From NCBI RefSeq assembly GCF_030247195.1, contig NC_080671.1, positions 102,659,845 to 102,723,844 on the forward strand: a DNA stretch of 64,000 nt, written 5' to 3'. The translations under genes and the position numbers were made by a program. This document shows positions 35,150 to 47,600 of the stretch, one piece after another (the first letter of the stretch is position 1; every line of letters begins with the position of its first letter). This stretch comes from Topomyia yanbarensis (taxonomy: Eukaryota > Arthropoda > Insecta > Diptera > Culicidae). The notes beneath the pieces are model-generated. The model had not been told where the DNA came from, did no database searches, and saw nothing but the letters and a program-made list of their open reading frames with translations.

Positions 35150-35832
35150 ATCTGAATTTTCCCTTTGGGAGCACTTCACGCTAGTGAGAAACCGACGAAA
35201 TTCACCGCTCATTCGTTCGTGCGGCGAGTTTCACATTCACACCCACACCGTTCGCCGCTCGAAGCTCGCCTTCATTTATGATGGTCGTCGTCTCGTCCTC
35301 GCTTCAAACTCACTTGACAGCTCCGCTAGTGTCAAATCGCATTGCATGCGCGAGTGCAAACGTGGTGTGCGTGTTTACAAATTCACACTATCGCAAATAC
35401 TGTGTGAGTGTCAGCGAGATTCAGCCAGCACCAGCAGGCCGCAGAGCAGAATAACTACACCACAGTAGCGAACAGCAGCAGAGCCAGTGCCGAGTTTTTC
35501 CTCAGCGGACGGGTCGCGGTACATACACCTATACCCACCTATAGGTAACAAAGTGGATGCAAAGATTTTTCGAATGGTCGACTTTTTCTTTCTGCGGTCG
35601 CAAATTCCCTGCCGCAAATCGCGTAAACCGTTTGTTGGTTGTGCAGTGCGGGGCACATTTTGCGAAGTGAACACACAATTGCTCGGACCAGGACAGTGAT
35701 TTGAGCTGGAAGTGCGTCAAGTGGTGAAGTTGAAAATTTCAAGGCCTTTCCCCATTTGGGATTGGGCGAGATTGAGGAACTTGCGGTCAAGGAAGCTGCA
35801 GCTACGGGAAATCATTCGGTGGAAGTTAAAGG
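35150..35832 (+). other. Candidate untranslated first exon or promoter region
   Basis: GC-richer sequence with CAG/GCC words, no transposon similarity and no long frame with a domain. It ends with a donor-like AAGTTAAAGGTAATTC near 35820-35835. This fits a 5' untranslated exon on the plus strand. The call is inference and no coding exon could be linked. Confidence 0.35.
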
Positions 35833-36530
35833 TAATTCTTCGACTTGGTTTCTGCTGTATCGCCTGGGTTGCTGTCACGGAACCAAAAGTTCATACTGTG
35901 TTCCTTCCTGCAGGAAGAAAAGTGAAAGCTTTTCCTTGAGGAAGAGTGATTGTCCTTTCTCTTTGTGTAGATGACCTGCACTTTCCTTTTTACCGGTGCA
36001 TTCTATCGGCACTCTCGGAGGAACGCAGAAGATCGTACGCTGGCACCGGTACCGCTAGGAACATTTGTCCTCGTTTATCCAAAGTCTTATTTCGTACATA
36101 AGTTAGTCGCCGCCTGGAAGTGGCCCCAAAAAATTCGGCAATTGAAAGAAATTTTCGATAGTTTCCTGTTCCTGTGAAAACAAAGACATTTCCCGAGACA
36201 TGCGTATTCCGGCGGTGGGTACACTCTGTTACTCATGTTATCCGTGAAACGCGTGCACCAAAGCGAGAGGTAGGAAAGAGCACCACCGCCGCCGTAGATG
36301 GGTTGTGTATCGCATTTTACTGAGCTGCGAGAACCAGTTTGCTGCCGTCGTACGAGCGAGAGACGGCGAACCATCCCAAACCAAATTTAATTCGCAAAGC
36401 CAGCCAGAAAGAGAAATGTGTTTCCCTCTGGAGAGGTTCTGCCGGCGCGGAGAATGTGGTCAACAGCAGAGGACACATTGGTCGAAGGGACCAATCGATC
36501 TAATATTTTGGGTATGACACCAAGGATATT
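35833..36530. other. GC-moderate non-coding DNA
   Basis: Continues the unique, less AT-rich DNA to about 36500. Frames of 60-100 codons overlap on both strands without domain support, so none is called. Confidence 0.3.
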
Positions 36531-39500
36531 CGGGAATTTGCTGGAATGATGCAGTGAAAGAATTTTTTGGGACACAGGTTGATTTATTTATTTTGATCAG
36601 AAATTCAATTCACTGGTCAAGCTTAGCTCTTGGACAAATATTTAGGACTTGGACAAATTTTAGGACTTCGTGGTGTAGTTGAACCTGTTTTTATTTCTAA
36701 TTAGTACGAACTAAAGAGTAAATTTCCATTGCGAAAGTTCGCTAATGTGATTTTAGTAGTTTTACCCCTACTGGTAACCAACATTTTGAAAGAGTATTTT
36801 TTCCTTTAGAGAACTCTAATCTCATAAATATTAGCAATTGAAGTTCTTTCGATGAAATTGACTTCTACAATTAATACAAAGGCGATGAGAATCGCTCTTG
36901 CAATCCAAAACAAGTTTAGAAAATTCAGGCTTCGAAAAATTTGGATTAATATTGACTAAATTTTCGAACACGAACAATTCGAATTGAAGAAATGGAGAGT
37001 CGATTGACCTATACGAAGCTCGATTCCAAACCCAAGCGAGCTACATATTTTTCTAATCCGCAAAGTTGGCTAGTTACCCTTAGGATAAAGCGCGTATATC
37101 TTTGATGGGCACTGCAGGAAATATTTTTTGCATTTCTTATAAACTGCAACATTCAATAAAAATCCAAAAATACCATAATATTTCCAGGAGATTTCTAATG
37201 CTTCTGAGAGATGATGCTATTATAAAATGCGCGAACTATCGGATATTTCACAAAAACAGATTTAGTTCGAGAACATGCAAGAGATATAGGTAGTTGGTAG
37301 TGAATATCAGATCGAACAATTAAATCCGAGAAGAATTGATATTGGACTTGGCATTAAAATCAATCAGTAGTATTTAAAGTATGCCTAGAAGATTGTGTAG
37401 AGGGTAGTGACAATATTGTAGTTGCGGTTATGTGTGATCTCGCTTTACAGACAGGATACGATCACCGTCCAATGCGATAATTGTGTTTTTTTCTGGGACG
37501 TCATCCTAGCCCAGTGATATCATAAGGCTATGTGCATTTAGGCCGGAGTCACAAGGGTTACAGTTTTGAGTCCTATCTATGGGGGATTTTTTCACTTAAT
37601 TGCTTTCGTTTAACTCACCATTTCGATCTGGTGGATTCCACTATAAAGTATTTCATATGGGAGAATAGTATACCTTTGTTCACAAGACTATGCCGCCCAA
37701 TATGGATTCGCATGAGAAAAATAGATGAGAAAGGCAAAACGCTGCGTTATCGTTGATGGAGAAATATTATATCGAAGCACACATTTCGTAGTAAAAGGGG
37801 CTTTTATAAATATTAAACTTTATTAAGAAGTGTGAAAACAGGAATGCAAACTGAGCTATTTCCGTTGTTGCGTTGCGCTGTGAAGATGATTTTGGCGAAT
37901 GCACACTGACTTCATCATGTTTGACTGCTGATTATCTAATAAGAGTTTCTTAGGAAGTGCTAAGTAGGAATTCTTACCGATACGACCCATATTAAGACCT
38001 TAAAAGTATGATAGCCATCATTGTCGACCGCCCCCATCTCCATCGTTCACGGGGAAGGATAAAGGATTAGGTAAACGGGAAAAGTTGATGCTTCACCTAC
38101 TTAACGGACGGACGACGATTGCTCAGACTCTCATAGGTGTCGCGAAGTTGGTGGTTTGGAAGGGAATAGGGTCTAGGATTCGCTCCAAGCAAGCGATGCG
38201 ACCTGTAAAGCATAGTTTATAAGGTAGTGGTTTAATTAATTTTCGAGAACACGATCGCTCGAAAAAGATCTTATTTAGTTTTTATGTTCTTTTTAAACTC
38301 TGGGAAGCCGGCTACTGAGAGTATCCTATGTTTTCTAAACAAAAGCAATTTCAATGGGAGTATTGCCTAGAAAAGTTAATCTTATCTGCGTAATGGGCCG
38401 GATCACTATTTATTGCGACATTAGTTAGACTAATTTCGCTATTCCTTCTCTACGATATATTTTTGGGTTGCAAACTACCGAGTGATAATACGTTATATAG
38501 ACAAAGAGTTATGATAGCTCGAGATGTTATAAATCAACGAAAGTATTTCCTGTTTACCATATCGGATTGTTTTTTGAAATTACGATTGTATCGAACATTC
38601 AATACAAAGGAAATACAGAGGATCGTTAACCTGATGCACGGGTTTGTTACCAATAACGGAACTTGAAATTATATTCATTAAAACAGACGCGGCGTATTGA
38701 GTACGTATTAAACCGCGATCGTCGATACCTGTCAAATCAAAGTCCCGTTGGAGCCGCCCTCCGAGCAACTACTCATTTTTACGGTATTGTCTTCTCGACT
38801 AGATCCGTTTGCACCCTCTCATTCTGCCACTCTCGGCAGAAGGCCGAGAGCATCCTGTCGTCGCCGGTCTAAGGACCAAATATCATCAATAGACCTAGAC
38901 TCGCGTAGAGGAATGAGATAGAAGTGAAAGCTAACCAATGAACATGACAGCAAAATACTTATTCTTCGTGCTGACATAACTGGAGGTGATTGCCAACTGG
39001 TCCCCGAACCCTCTCGCGAATTGTCAATTCTCAAACCTCATACATGATTGAAGTCATCATTCCACTAAAACAAGGCCATGTGTTTTCCCTATGCACATTG
39101 AATACTCTGTGAATCAGTTCCCCCGTTGGTAAGACAAACCCTAAACAAACATAGAAATTAGTTTGTTTAATCTAATGAAAAGTTGGCCGACCGGCGGATA
39201 GGTGTTCCCTTACAGTACCATCACATCAACGAACACCCAAAATATGCCACAAAATATCTGCAATCCCGAATATAAAAGAATCAAAACCTCTACTCATTTG
39301 CAATAAAATAAGAAAGCAAAAAAAAACAGTTGAATATCCAAGGCTGCTCATTTTCAAAGATAACACCGCCGATGAAACACCCAATTAAAATAGGTGACAA
39401 GGGACGCGGACGAAAACAGCTGAGCACCGACCGGCTGGTTTGCCACCTATTTTTCGGGCGAAGAATTTTGGGGGCGACACCTGGTAATCGCTAGTTGCCG

Positions 39501-39934
39501 GTGAAACGACAATTATTTCAATAAGCCAATTTTTCTTATTGCCGTATTTTTTCACTTTTCGGATCGAATTTTTTTCTCTGAAAAACCATTTTTCACTATT
39601 TTTAGTATGTGCACTGTGTTTCTAGTTGTTTTCTGTACACTTTTATTGCCCTTGCATCGGGAATTGCCGGCCCGTAATACGAGTAAAGGATTATTTTTTT
39701 TTCATTTGCCGGAATTCGATTTTCACAAACTGTCACACCTCGCGTCAGTCGAAAATATGCCGAAAAAGGCTTTTATAAGCCACTTCATTTTGTATAACCG
39801 TTATTCACACTTTCGATAACCGGGAGGCAGTAAACTGTGGCGAAAATGATGAAAATTAACCGACTCGAAGGGAGCTCTACGAGAGTCAACCGCTCGCGAC
39901 GAAGATACACACTCGAATGCCACGTACATGTATA
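36531..39934. other. Long stretch without recognised gene
   Basis: AT-rich DNA in most parts. The block 37990-38220 is less AT-rich and looks like part of an interspersed repeat, but no ends or domain were found. A 70-codon frame at 39607-39819 starts with a hydrophobic segment but has no other support. No gene is called. Confidence 0.35.
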
Positions 39935-40865
39935 CCGTAAACCGGGGTGACATTGATCACTTTTCGAAGTAATCATTGCATATTTTTGGACGCAACACAT
40001 TTTTTTCAAGTTTATTATTTTTAAACCATGTACTGATGTAAGGAGAACAAGATTGGATGGTTTTACCTAAAATTGTCCGCTTACAGCTATTTTTCCAAAA
40101 ATGATTTCAAGTTGATGTCCGTTTTCGTATTCCGGGGTGACTTTGATAACCTGCATGTTCACCCACATTAAGTTATTGATGTCAATGTTTTTCATTCAAA
40201 TGTTTGTTTAAACTAATTCTGGAAAGATACTCATTGTTAAATAGATGTTAATTGGTATTATACAAAGTATTCAATGTACTGTAAAATTCGAGTAACCAAA
40301 ATTCGTATAATTTGTGTCCATCTAGAATAAAAGATTCTGAAAACCTTTAAAACTGCTAAAATTGTTTTATTTCAGTGCTTTATCAATATACAAAATGTTT
40401 CATCCATTTTTACACGTTGGAATATTGAACAATAAAAAAAGTTGTGAGCTTTAGCTTAAAAAAATTTGAAATAATTGCCAACTAGTTTCACAAAAAAATG
40501 TATTTAAAATAAACAAACTCTTAAAAGTAAATTTGGCACATCCCACTCTAAAGGAAAATAAAATCTCGCTTGTAATTTATTACTCTTGCTCAAATCTGAG
40601 ATTTATTTGTTTTATAAAAAATAGACACTTTATGAAGCTTCGTAAAAATAAGGTAAAGTCAAATTTCGGTTTTTTGTAGTTTTTGTACCCAAAAACCGAA
40701 CAAAATACTCAAACAGTATAACAAACCAGTATTTCATAAGTTTAGAGTAAAAATCATTTCAAACTAAAATGATTCGGTAGACTATTCTGGTTTAAAAAGC
40801 AATCTACGAAAAAAGTTTCGAGTGATCAAAGTCACCCCGATGATCAAAGTCACCCCGGTTTACGG
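39935..40865. mobile_element. MITE, about 931 bp, with TA duplication
   Basis: The ends CCGTAAACCGGGGTGACATT and its inverse, finishing GTCACCCCGGTTTACGG, are flanked by TA. GATCAAAGTCACCCC is repeated twice in tandem at the right end, and the same word inverted (CCGGGGTGACTTTGAT) occurs once internally at about 40132. The interior encodes nothing. TA duplication suggests a Tc1/mariner-like helper. It abuts or interrupts the LOA-like relic. Confidence 0.82.
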
Positions 40866-43740
40866 TACTTGCGAAAAGTGCTATTGATGCATGTCTGATA
40901 TCCGACCTCACAACTCGCGATATTTGTGCTGTCACGGTAAATATGACTGTTTGACAACATAAACAAGAAATACGTCTATTGTTCGGCATATTTGCCGCTT
41001 AATGAGCTATCACCTTCTGATGATTTCAAAAGAGTTGTATCATACTGTGACAAAATGGGTTTCCCCTCATAATCGGCAGTGATGCAACTGCCCACAACAT
41101 AATTTGGGTCAGCTCATATATCAATTTGAGAAGCACCGAATTAATGGAATACTTAAGTAGTGCAAATCTGCACATTCTTAATGCAGAAAACCGCCCGATA
41201 TTTCCACGAGCTGGCCTTCTCTGCCTCTGGTGTTAGATGTAACTCTTTGCTCTGACGGTATAACGCATGAGTTGGCAAACTGGCTCGTACCAAACAAGCT
41301 CGAACCGTCGTTATCTGATCATAAGTACATCGTCTTTGATCATTTAAATGTCTCACTAAATACCGTTACATATCGTAATCCCAATTCTACGAACTGGGAC
41401 CTCTACGAAGAGGGTTTGGCGACTAGGTTTCATAGGTATTTTCCGACGATTGAATCTCCAAGTGATTTGAATGAGGTCACGGATAAAACAAGTAGCAGCT
41501 TATCAAGAGGCTTGTCCGCTTCGAGTCATGCGTGCTTTTAGAGGAACAGCTAGGTGGAACACCGAACTTGTTCCACTCAAAAAGTTATGAGAAGAGCTTG
41601 GAATCGCAGACGCAGGGACGGGTCGGATGCATTTAAGTTGGCTAGCAAAGTATACAGAAATGCCCTTCAATTCTCTGAGTGAAGTGGTTGGAAATACCTT
41701 TGCACAAATGTCTCAAGTCTCAATGAGACTAGTAGATTAAATAAGTTACTTTCGAAATCGAAAAACTTTCATATCAGTTCAATTAGAACTGTTAATGGTG
41801 AGTACTCGTCTGACGAAGATGTAGTACTCAACTGTCTTTTTGACACACACACACACTTTCCAGGCTGTATAGAGCCATCACTGGTGACTGCCCCTGAGTT
41901 TTTCTCTGGTAGTTCTAATTCTTGGGTATTTGCTCGTAGAATTGTGACAACCGAATCGATCAAATGGGCGATTGAAAGTTTTGTTCCGTATGTCTCCTAG
42001 AAAGGATGGAATCACTCCAGATCTACCACAAAAAGGCTATGAACATTTCAAACATATTTTGAAAAAGATCCTTACTTGTAGTCTTGCAACAGGATACATT
42101 TCATTAGCGTGGCGGGAAATAACCGTCAAGTTCATTCCCAAAGGTGGCCGCCTCACTTATGAGGAGTCAAAAAGCATTAGACCGATCAGTCTGACCTCCT
42201 TCCTTCTCAAATCAGTGGAACGTTTAATCGACCACTACATTCGGGATGGTATAGCGTGAACGGGCATCCGCTGCATGTAATGCAACATGCATATCAGAGG
42301 GGGACGTCCACTACCACCCTGTTACACAATGTTGTCTACAACATTGAAAAAACTTTTTCACAAAAGTAATCAAGTTTAGTTTTTCTCGATATTGAAGGTG
42401 CTTTTGACGACGTGTCTTTCGATTCCATTTTGGAAGCAACACGAGGTCATGGAGTACCTTCATATATCACGAACTGGATACACGCAATGCTTAGCATCCG
42501 ACATCTGTGCTCATCGTTAAGACAAGTAGAGATAAGGAAACTGCCAATTTTCGGCCAATGTAGACGGGCTTTCGGCAAATCTTGGGGACTCAAACCCAAT
42601 TACATTCAGCGGAACTACACAACAATTGTTAGACCAATACTGGCATACGGGTGCCTTGTTTGGTGGCAGAAGAGAGAAGTCAAGACAATCCAATCAAAGT
42701 TAAACCATTTTCAGAGGATGGTCTTGATGGCGATGACTGGTGCGTTCTCGACAACACCTTGAACATAAAACCACTACATCTGTTTATGAAACAAGAAGTA
42801 CTTTCTTGTGCATACCATCTTAAGGTCACTGGGCTCTGGAACAGTAACCCAATAGATCGTGCAACTTGCCACACAAGACTGTGGCCCCAAATGGTTACTT
42901 GGGATGAGTATACACTTACTCCCAGTGACCTTACACTCACATGTAGTTTTCTTTTTAGAACTTTCAATGTGAGAATTCCTTTTAGGAAGGAATGGCTGTC
43001 TGGTTGGATAGAGCGACAACTTGAAGAGTACGTAGTTCGTTATACTGACCTGGTTCTTTGGTTGGTGTAGGTTGCAAAATTGCGTTCAAACAAAGACTTT
43101 TCTGTCGGATGTGAGTCCGAAAATGTCAAAGAATTTGTTGCACCTTTCCAAGCACAACTGCAGTATTCTAGTCAAGGCACTGACTGGACATTGCAAACTT
43201 AATCATCACATGGCTACTATTCAGCACGCTGAGTATTATTCATATGATCTTTGTGAACATCATATCATTTGCTATGCAACTGCCCTGTAGTAATGCAATT
43301 ACGTATCCGGAATTTTGGTTCTCCATACATAGATGAACCTATGTACCGAGAGCTGAAACTAAGGGATATGCTATTGTTCATAACCCAGTGTGGTAAAGAG
43401 CTATAGGTTTAGCCGTATTTGAATGACAGTATCTCTTCGGGGGTGTTATTTCAATATTACCTCGGGGTGTTGATATATCCGCTTACTGATTAAATTAAAA
43501 TTCTAAAGCCCTCCGGGAGTAGCAAGATTAATTCCTGCTGTTGTAGCACCTGCAGATCGTTCGGCATCCCTCTGGGGTGCTTATTTTCCGTACCCCTAAC
43601 CTTACCACTTCCCCAATCCTTCCCGTCAGGGAAATTTATGAAAAGACTATTCTTGGCAAGGCACAAATCTCCGATCCACGTGGGAAACATGCCATTTGAG
43701 CCAGACGCTACTGATTCCTGACTTATACGTTCTATTAACG
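40866..43740 (+). pseudogene. LOA/Lian-like non-LTR retrotransposon relic, copy 1
   Basis: Plus-strand blocks: the endonuclease middle and end (VYCSAYLPLNELSPSDDFKR, then a WGSS motif, LDVTLCSDG, LSDHKYI) at 40970-41350; the linker; the reverse transcriptase start (RKDGITPDL, WREITVKFIPKGG, RPISLTSFLLKSVERLIDHY) at 41990-42250; a FLDIEGAFDDV-type catalytic block near 42380; and after a deletion of the ADD-box region, the post-RT part (IVRPILAYGCLVWW). A short remnant of the RNase H-side C-terminus follows (LTGHCKLNHHMATIQ, CGKEL then TAG at 43406). The 3' untranslated part shares blocks with copy 2 to about 43730. Stops, shifts and internal deletions make it dead. Confidence 0.85.
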
Positions 43741-44199
43741 TGGTAGACGTGGATGGAACGCCCCACTTCTACTAGCATAAGGCAAACGATTCTTCACATA
43801 TCCTTTCGATTGTCCATATGAGCATGGCCTAGTCATAGTTTTCCGCTGTAAGTTTATAACTGATTCGCTCTGGAATACCTATCGCCAGAGGCGACTCGTG
43901 GTTCCACCATCAACCTGTTCAATATACCACAAATGCCCTCAAAATGTCACAGTCATCTATAATTCGATTACATGAGACGTTTTTAGATCGATTATCTCTT
44001 CTGCCGTTACTCGGGTGGATTCGACGTCAGACAAAATCGTCGATTCCATCCAACATCTAACGAATAGGACCAATGGAATATGTCAGCCGACAGGTTTTTC
44101 TGTTCGCAAGAGCTGAGCAAAACAAATTTATTGTCTAAACCTACCGGTAAATTGTTAAAAAATCGTCTGGTAAAATTTCTTAAAAGAGTAAAAAAGTAT
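43741..44199. other. Unassigned DNA upstream of the Jockey/CR1-like element
   Basis: No domain was recognised in either strand. It may be further decayed endonuclease sequence of the plus-strand element that follows, or unrelated flank. Confidence 0.3.
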
Positions 44200-44314
44200 T
44201 TAATCAAGCGGGTGCGTCATCGTCCCCCACTACATCTTGTATTCGCTGGTAACCTAGGAGTGAATTTTGAAGACGTCTCTAGCTCAATCGTCTACGATTT
44301 TAAAAACGCTGACT

Positions 44315-44328
44315 ACGACAGCATTGTT
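44315..44328. repeat. Target duplication, left (3') copy
   Basis: ACGACAGCATTGTT, identical to 50361-50374. The final T bases merge with the oligo(T), which is the element's A-tail on the other strand, so 12-14 bp are certain. Confidence 0.92.
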
Positions 44329-44644
44329 TTTTTTTTTTTCATACGTTTATTTGACACGGCATTTGCAAAAGCTTTTTACGCCAGTTTCTTTTTTACATAG
44401 CACGTTACAAAAATCCTTAAGACTAATTTTAACTATACTAGTACTTTGTCTAAAACTAACACTGAAATCACTTTATTGTTTGCTTTTTTCCTTACATTGT
44501 TATATTTCATAATGATCTAGTATTTTCGGGTGTATTTATTTACATTTTTTTCTGTTATTGTCTAAATTTAAAAACTGAATATTCTAGGACACTTTAATTG
44601 GTGAATGATTAGCCTTGGATGAGAGTATGAGGAGATAAATTTAA

Positions 44645-47600
44645 TTAAATTTTGACAGACGCTGTTTTTAGAAAATGATAGATAAGTTCCATGTATAGAG
44701 GATCGCGATACGCCAGGATGTCTCTAACAGGAACATGGATTGGTCTTCCTCGGACTTGTAAAGAATCTACTAATTGTGATCTGGCTTCACGATATTCAGT
44801 GCAGGACCAAACAACATGCTCAATGTCGTGGTAACCTTCTCCACAAGCACAATGATTACCCTCAGCGAGCCCAATACGACGGAGATGCGCATCTAAAGTA
44901 TAATGATTGGACATGAGCCTAGACATCACACGGATGAAGTCCCGACTTACATCCAATCCTTTGAACCATGCCTTCGTTGATACTTTAGGGATAATTGAGT
45001 GTAGCCATCGTCCCATATCTCCATTGTCCCAAGATGTTTGCCAACTAGCAAGTGTCCTCTGTCGAGAAGCGCTATAAAATTCATTGTAAGCGATGGGTCT
45101 TTCATATATTTCACCATCTAGTGCACCAATCTTGGCTAAATTATCAGCTTTCTCATTGCCCGCAATAGAGCAATGGGCGGGGAGCCACACTAGGGTAAAT
45201 TTATAACATTTTCTTGTCAGGTTACTCAGAGATTCTCGTATCTTCCCCAAAAAGAATGGATCGTGATTATCAATCCTCTTTGAGCGTAGAGCTGCAATTG
45301 TGCTGAGACTATCAGTGAGGATAAAGTAATGGTTCGGGGGTAAAGTATTAATTATTTGAAAACTATAGTGAACTGCTGCTAGTTCCGCTATATAAACAGA
45401 GGCGGGTTCTGCAAGTTTGAGAGAAATTGAAAAATTATTGTTGAAAATACCGAAACCAGTGGCCTCACTGATTCGTGACCCATCAGTGTAAAACATTTTA
45501 AGGCAGTCTATGTGTTGATATTTACTTGTGAATATTTTAGGGATCTCCCGCGAGCGTAGATGATCCGGAATTCCACGAATCTCTGCTTGCATGGACGTGT
45601 CGAAGAATAAAGTGGATTCAGGAATATCTAGTATATTGACGTATGTGTGAACATACCTAGCAGGCGTTATTTCTTGTGACATGTGATTGAAATACACTGT
45701 CATGAATCTGGTTTGGGGTTGAAGCTCGACAAGTCTTTCAAAATTTTCAATTACCAGTGGGTTCATAACCTCACATCGAATAAGTAACGGAGAAGAGAGA
45801 TCCCAGAATCGGTCTTTTAAAGGAAGAACTCCCGCTAGTACTTCAAGACTCATCGTATGGGTCGACTGCATGCAACCTAAGGCAATTCGTAAACAGCGAT
45901 ACTGTATCCGTTCCAGTTTAATAATGTGAGTGTTCGCAGCTGAACGGAAACAGATGCACCCATATTCCATTACTGAAAGTATTGTTGTTTGATACAATCT
46001 CATCATGTCACTTGGATGAGAACCCCACCATGATCCAGTTATTGTTCGCAGAAAATTTATCCTTTGTTGGCATTTCGTTATTAGATACCTAATGTGGCCT
46101 CCCCATGTGCCTTTAGAATCGAACCAAATTCCAAGGTATTTAAAAGTCAGGACTTGGGCTATCGTTCTACCAACCAACTGAAGCTGAAGCTGAGCTGGAT
46201 CACGCTTCCTTGAGAAAACGACCAACTCTGTTTTCTCCGTAGAGAAATCGATGCCCAGCTTTAAAGACCAAATTGATAAATTATCCAAGCTATCTTGCAA
46301 TGGTTGTTGTAAATTTATAGCTTTTGGTCCTGTGGCAGAAACCACCCCATCATCTGCAAGTTGTCTTAAAGTGCATGGGCTGACAATACAATTATCAATG
46401 TCATTCACGTAAAAATTATAGAGAAGGGGGCTTAGACAAGAGCCTTGTGGGAGGCCCATGTAACTTATTCTGAGTGTCGCCAAATCGCCATATGAAAAAT
46501 GCATGTGCTTTTCTGACAATAAATTGTATAAATAATTATTTAATATCGGTGAAAGACCACATTGATGTAGCTTCTCCGAGAGAACATCAATGGAGACTGA
46601 GTCGAATGCTCCTTTTATGTCTAAGAACACAGACGCCATTTGTTCTTTTTTTGCGTAAGCGAGTTGGATTTCTGACGAAAGTAGCGCCAGACAATCATTC
46701 GTTCCCTTTCCCCTCCGAAAACCAAACTGGGTATCTGATAGCAAGCCGTTCGCCTCAACCCAATTGTCGAGACGTCGTAGGATAATTTTTTCCAACAATT
46801 TCCTGATACAAGATAGCATTGCAATCGGTCGATACGAGTTATGATCGGAGGCTGGCTTTCCCGGTTTTGGAATAGCGATAACTCTCACTTGTCTCCAGTC
46901 GTGCGGCACAATGTTCTGCTCAAGAAGCTTATTGAATAAATTCAACAAGCGTCTTTTTGCTAGGTCAGGCAGATTCTTCACCAAGTTGAATTTAATTCTG
47001 TCTAGTCCCGGAGCATTATTGTTGCATGAGAGGAGTGCAATTGAGAATTCCATCATTGTCAAAGGCGAATCTATGAAATCGTTACTTGTGGGAGCATCGC
47101 GAGTGATTTTCTGCGCAGGAGCAGAATCGGGACAAATTTTCTTGGCGAAATTAAATATCCAACGATTCGAAAAATCTTCGCTTTCATTAGTCACGTTTCG
47201 ATTCCTCATTCTTCTGGCTGTGTTCCAAAGAGTACTCATTGATGTTTCTCTTGACAAGCCATCAACGAAGCGTCTCCAATAACTAGACTTTTTGGCACGA
47301 CGTATACTGTCAAATTTGTTTTGCAAAATGAAATAATTTTCAAAGTTCTCACGTATACCCCCTTTCTGTTTCATAATTTCTTTGTAGGCAACTTGTTTAG
47401 CTTCATATGCATCAGAGCACTCTTTGTCCCACCAAGGATTAGGGGGGCGTCTATTTATTGTCATTCCAGGATTGCATTTCGTTTGGGCTTGTTCTGCTGC
47501 TTCAATAATTAAACCCGCTAAGAATTCATATTCTTCGGTAGGGGGTAGCTCTTCTGTAGAAGCAAGAGAAGTGGAAATTAATGTTTCGTATGTTTTCCAA

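Noticed and set aside
35064..35468. 134-codon frame on the plus strand
   Set aside because: No domain; it spans the border of a MITE and the GC-rich island, and several overlapping frames exist in the same DNA.
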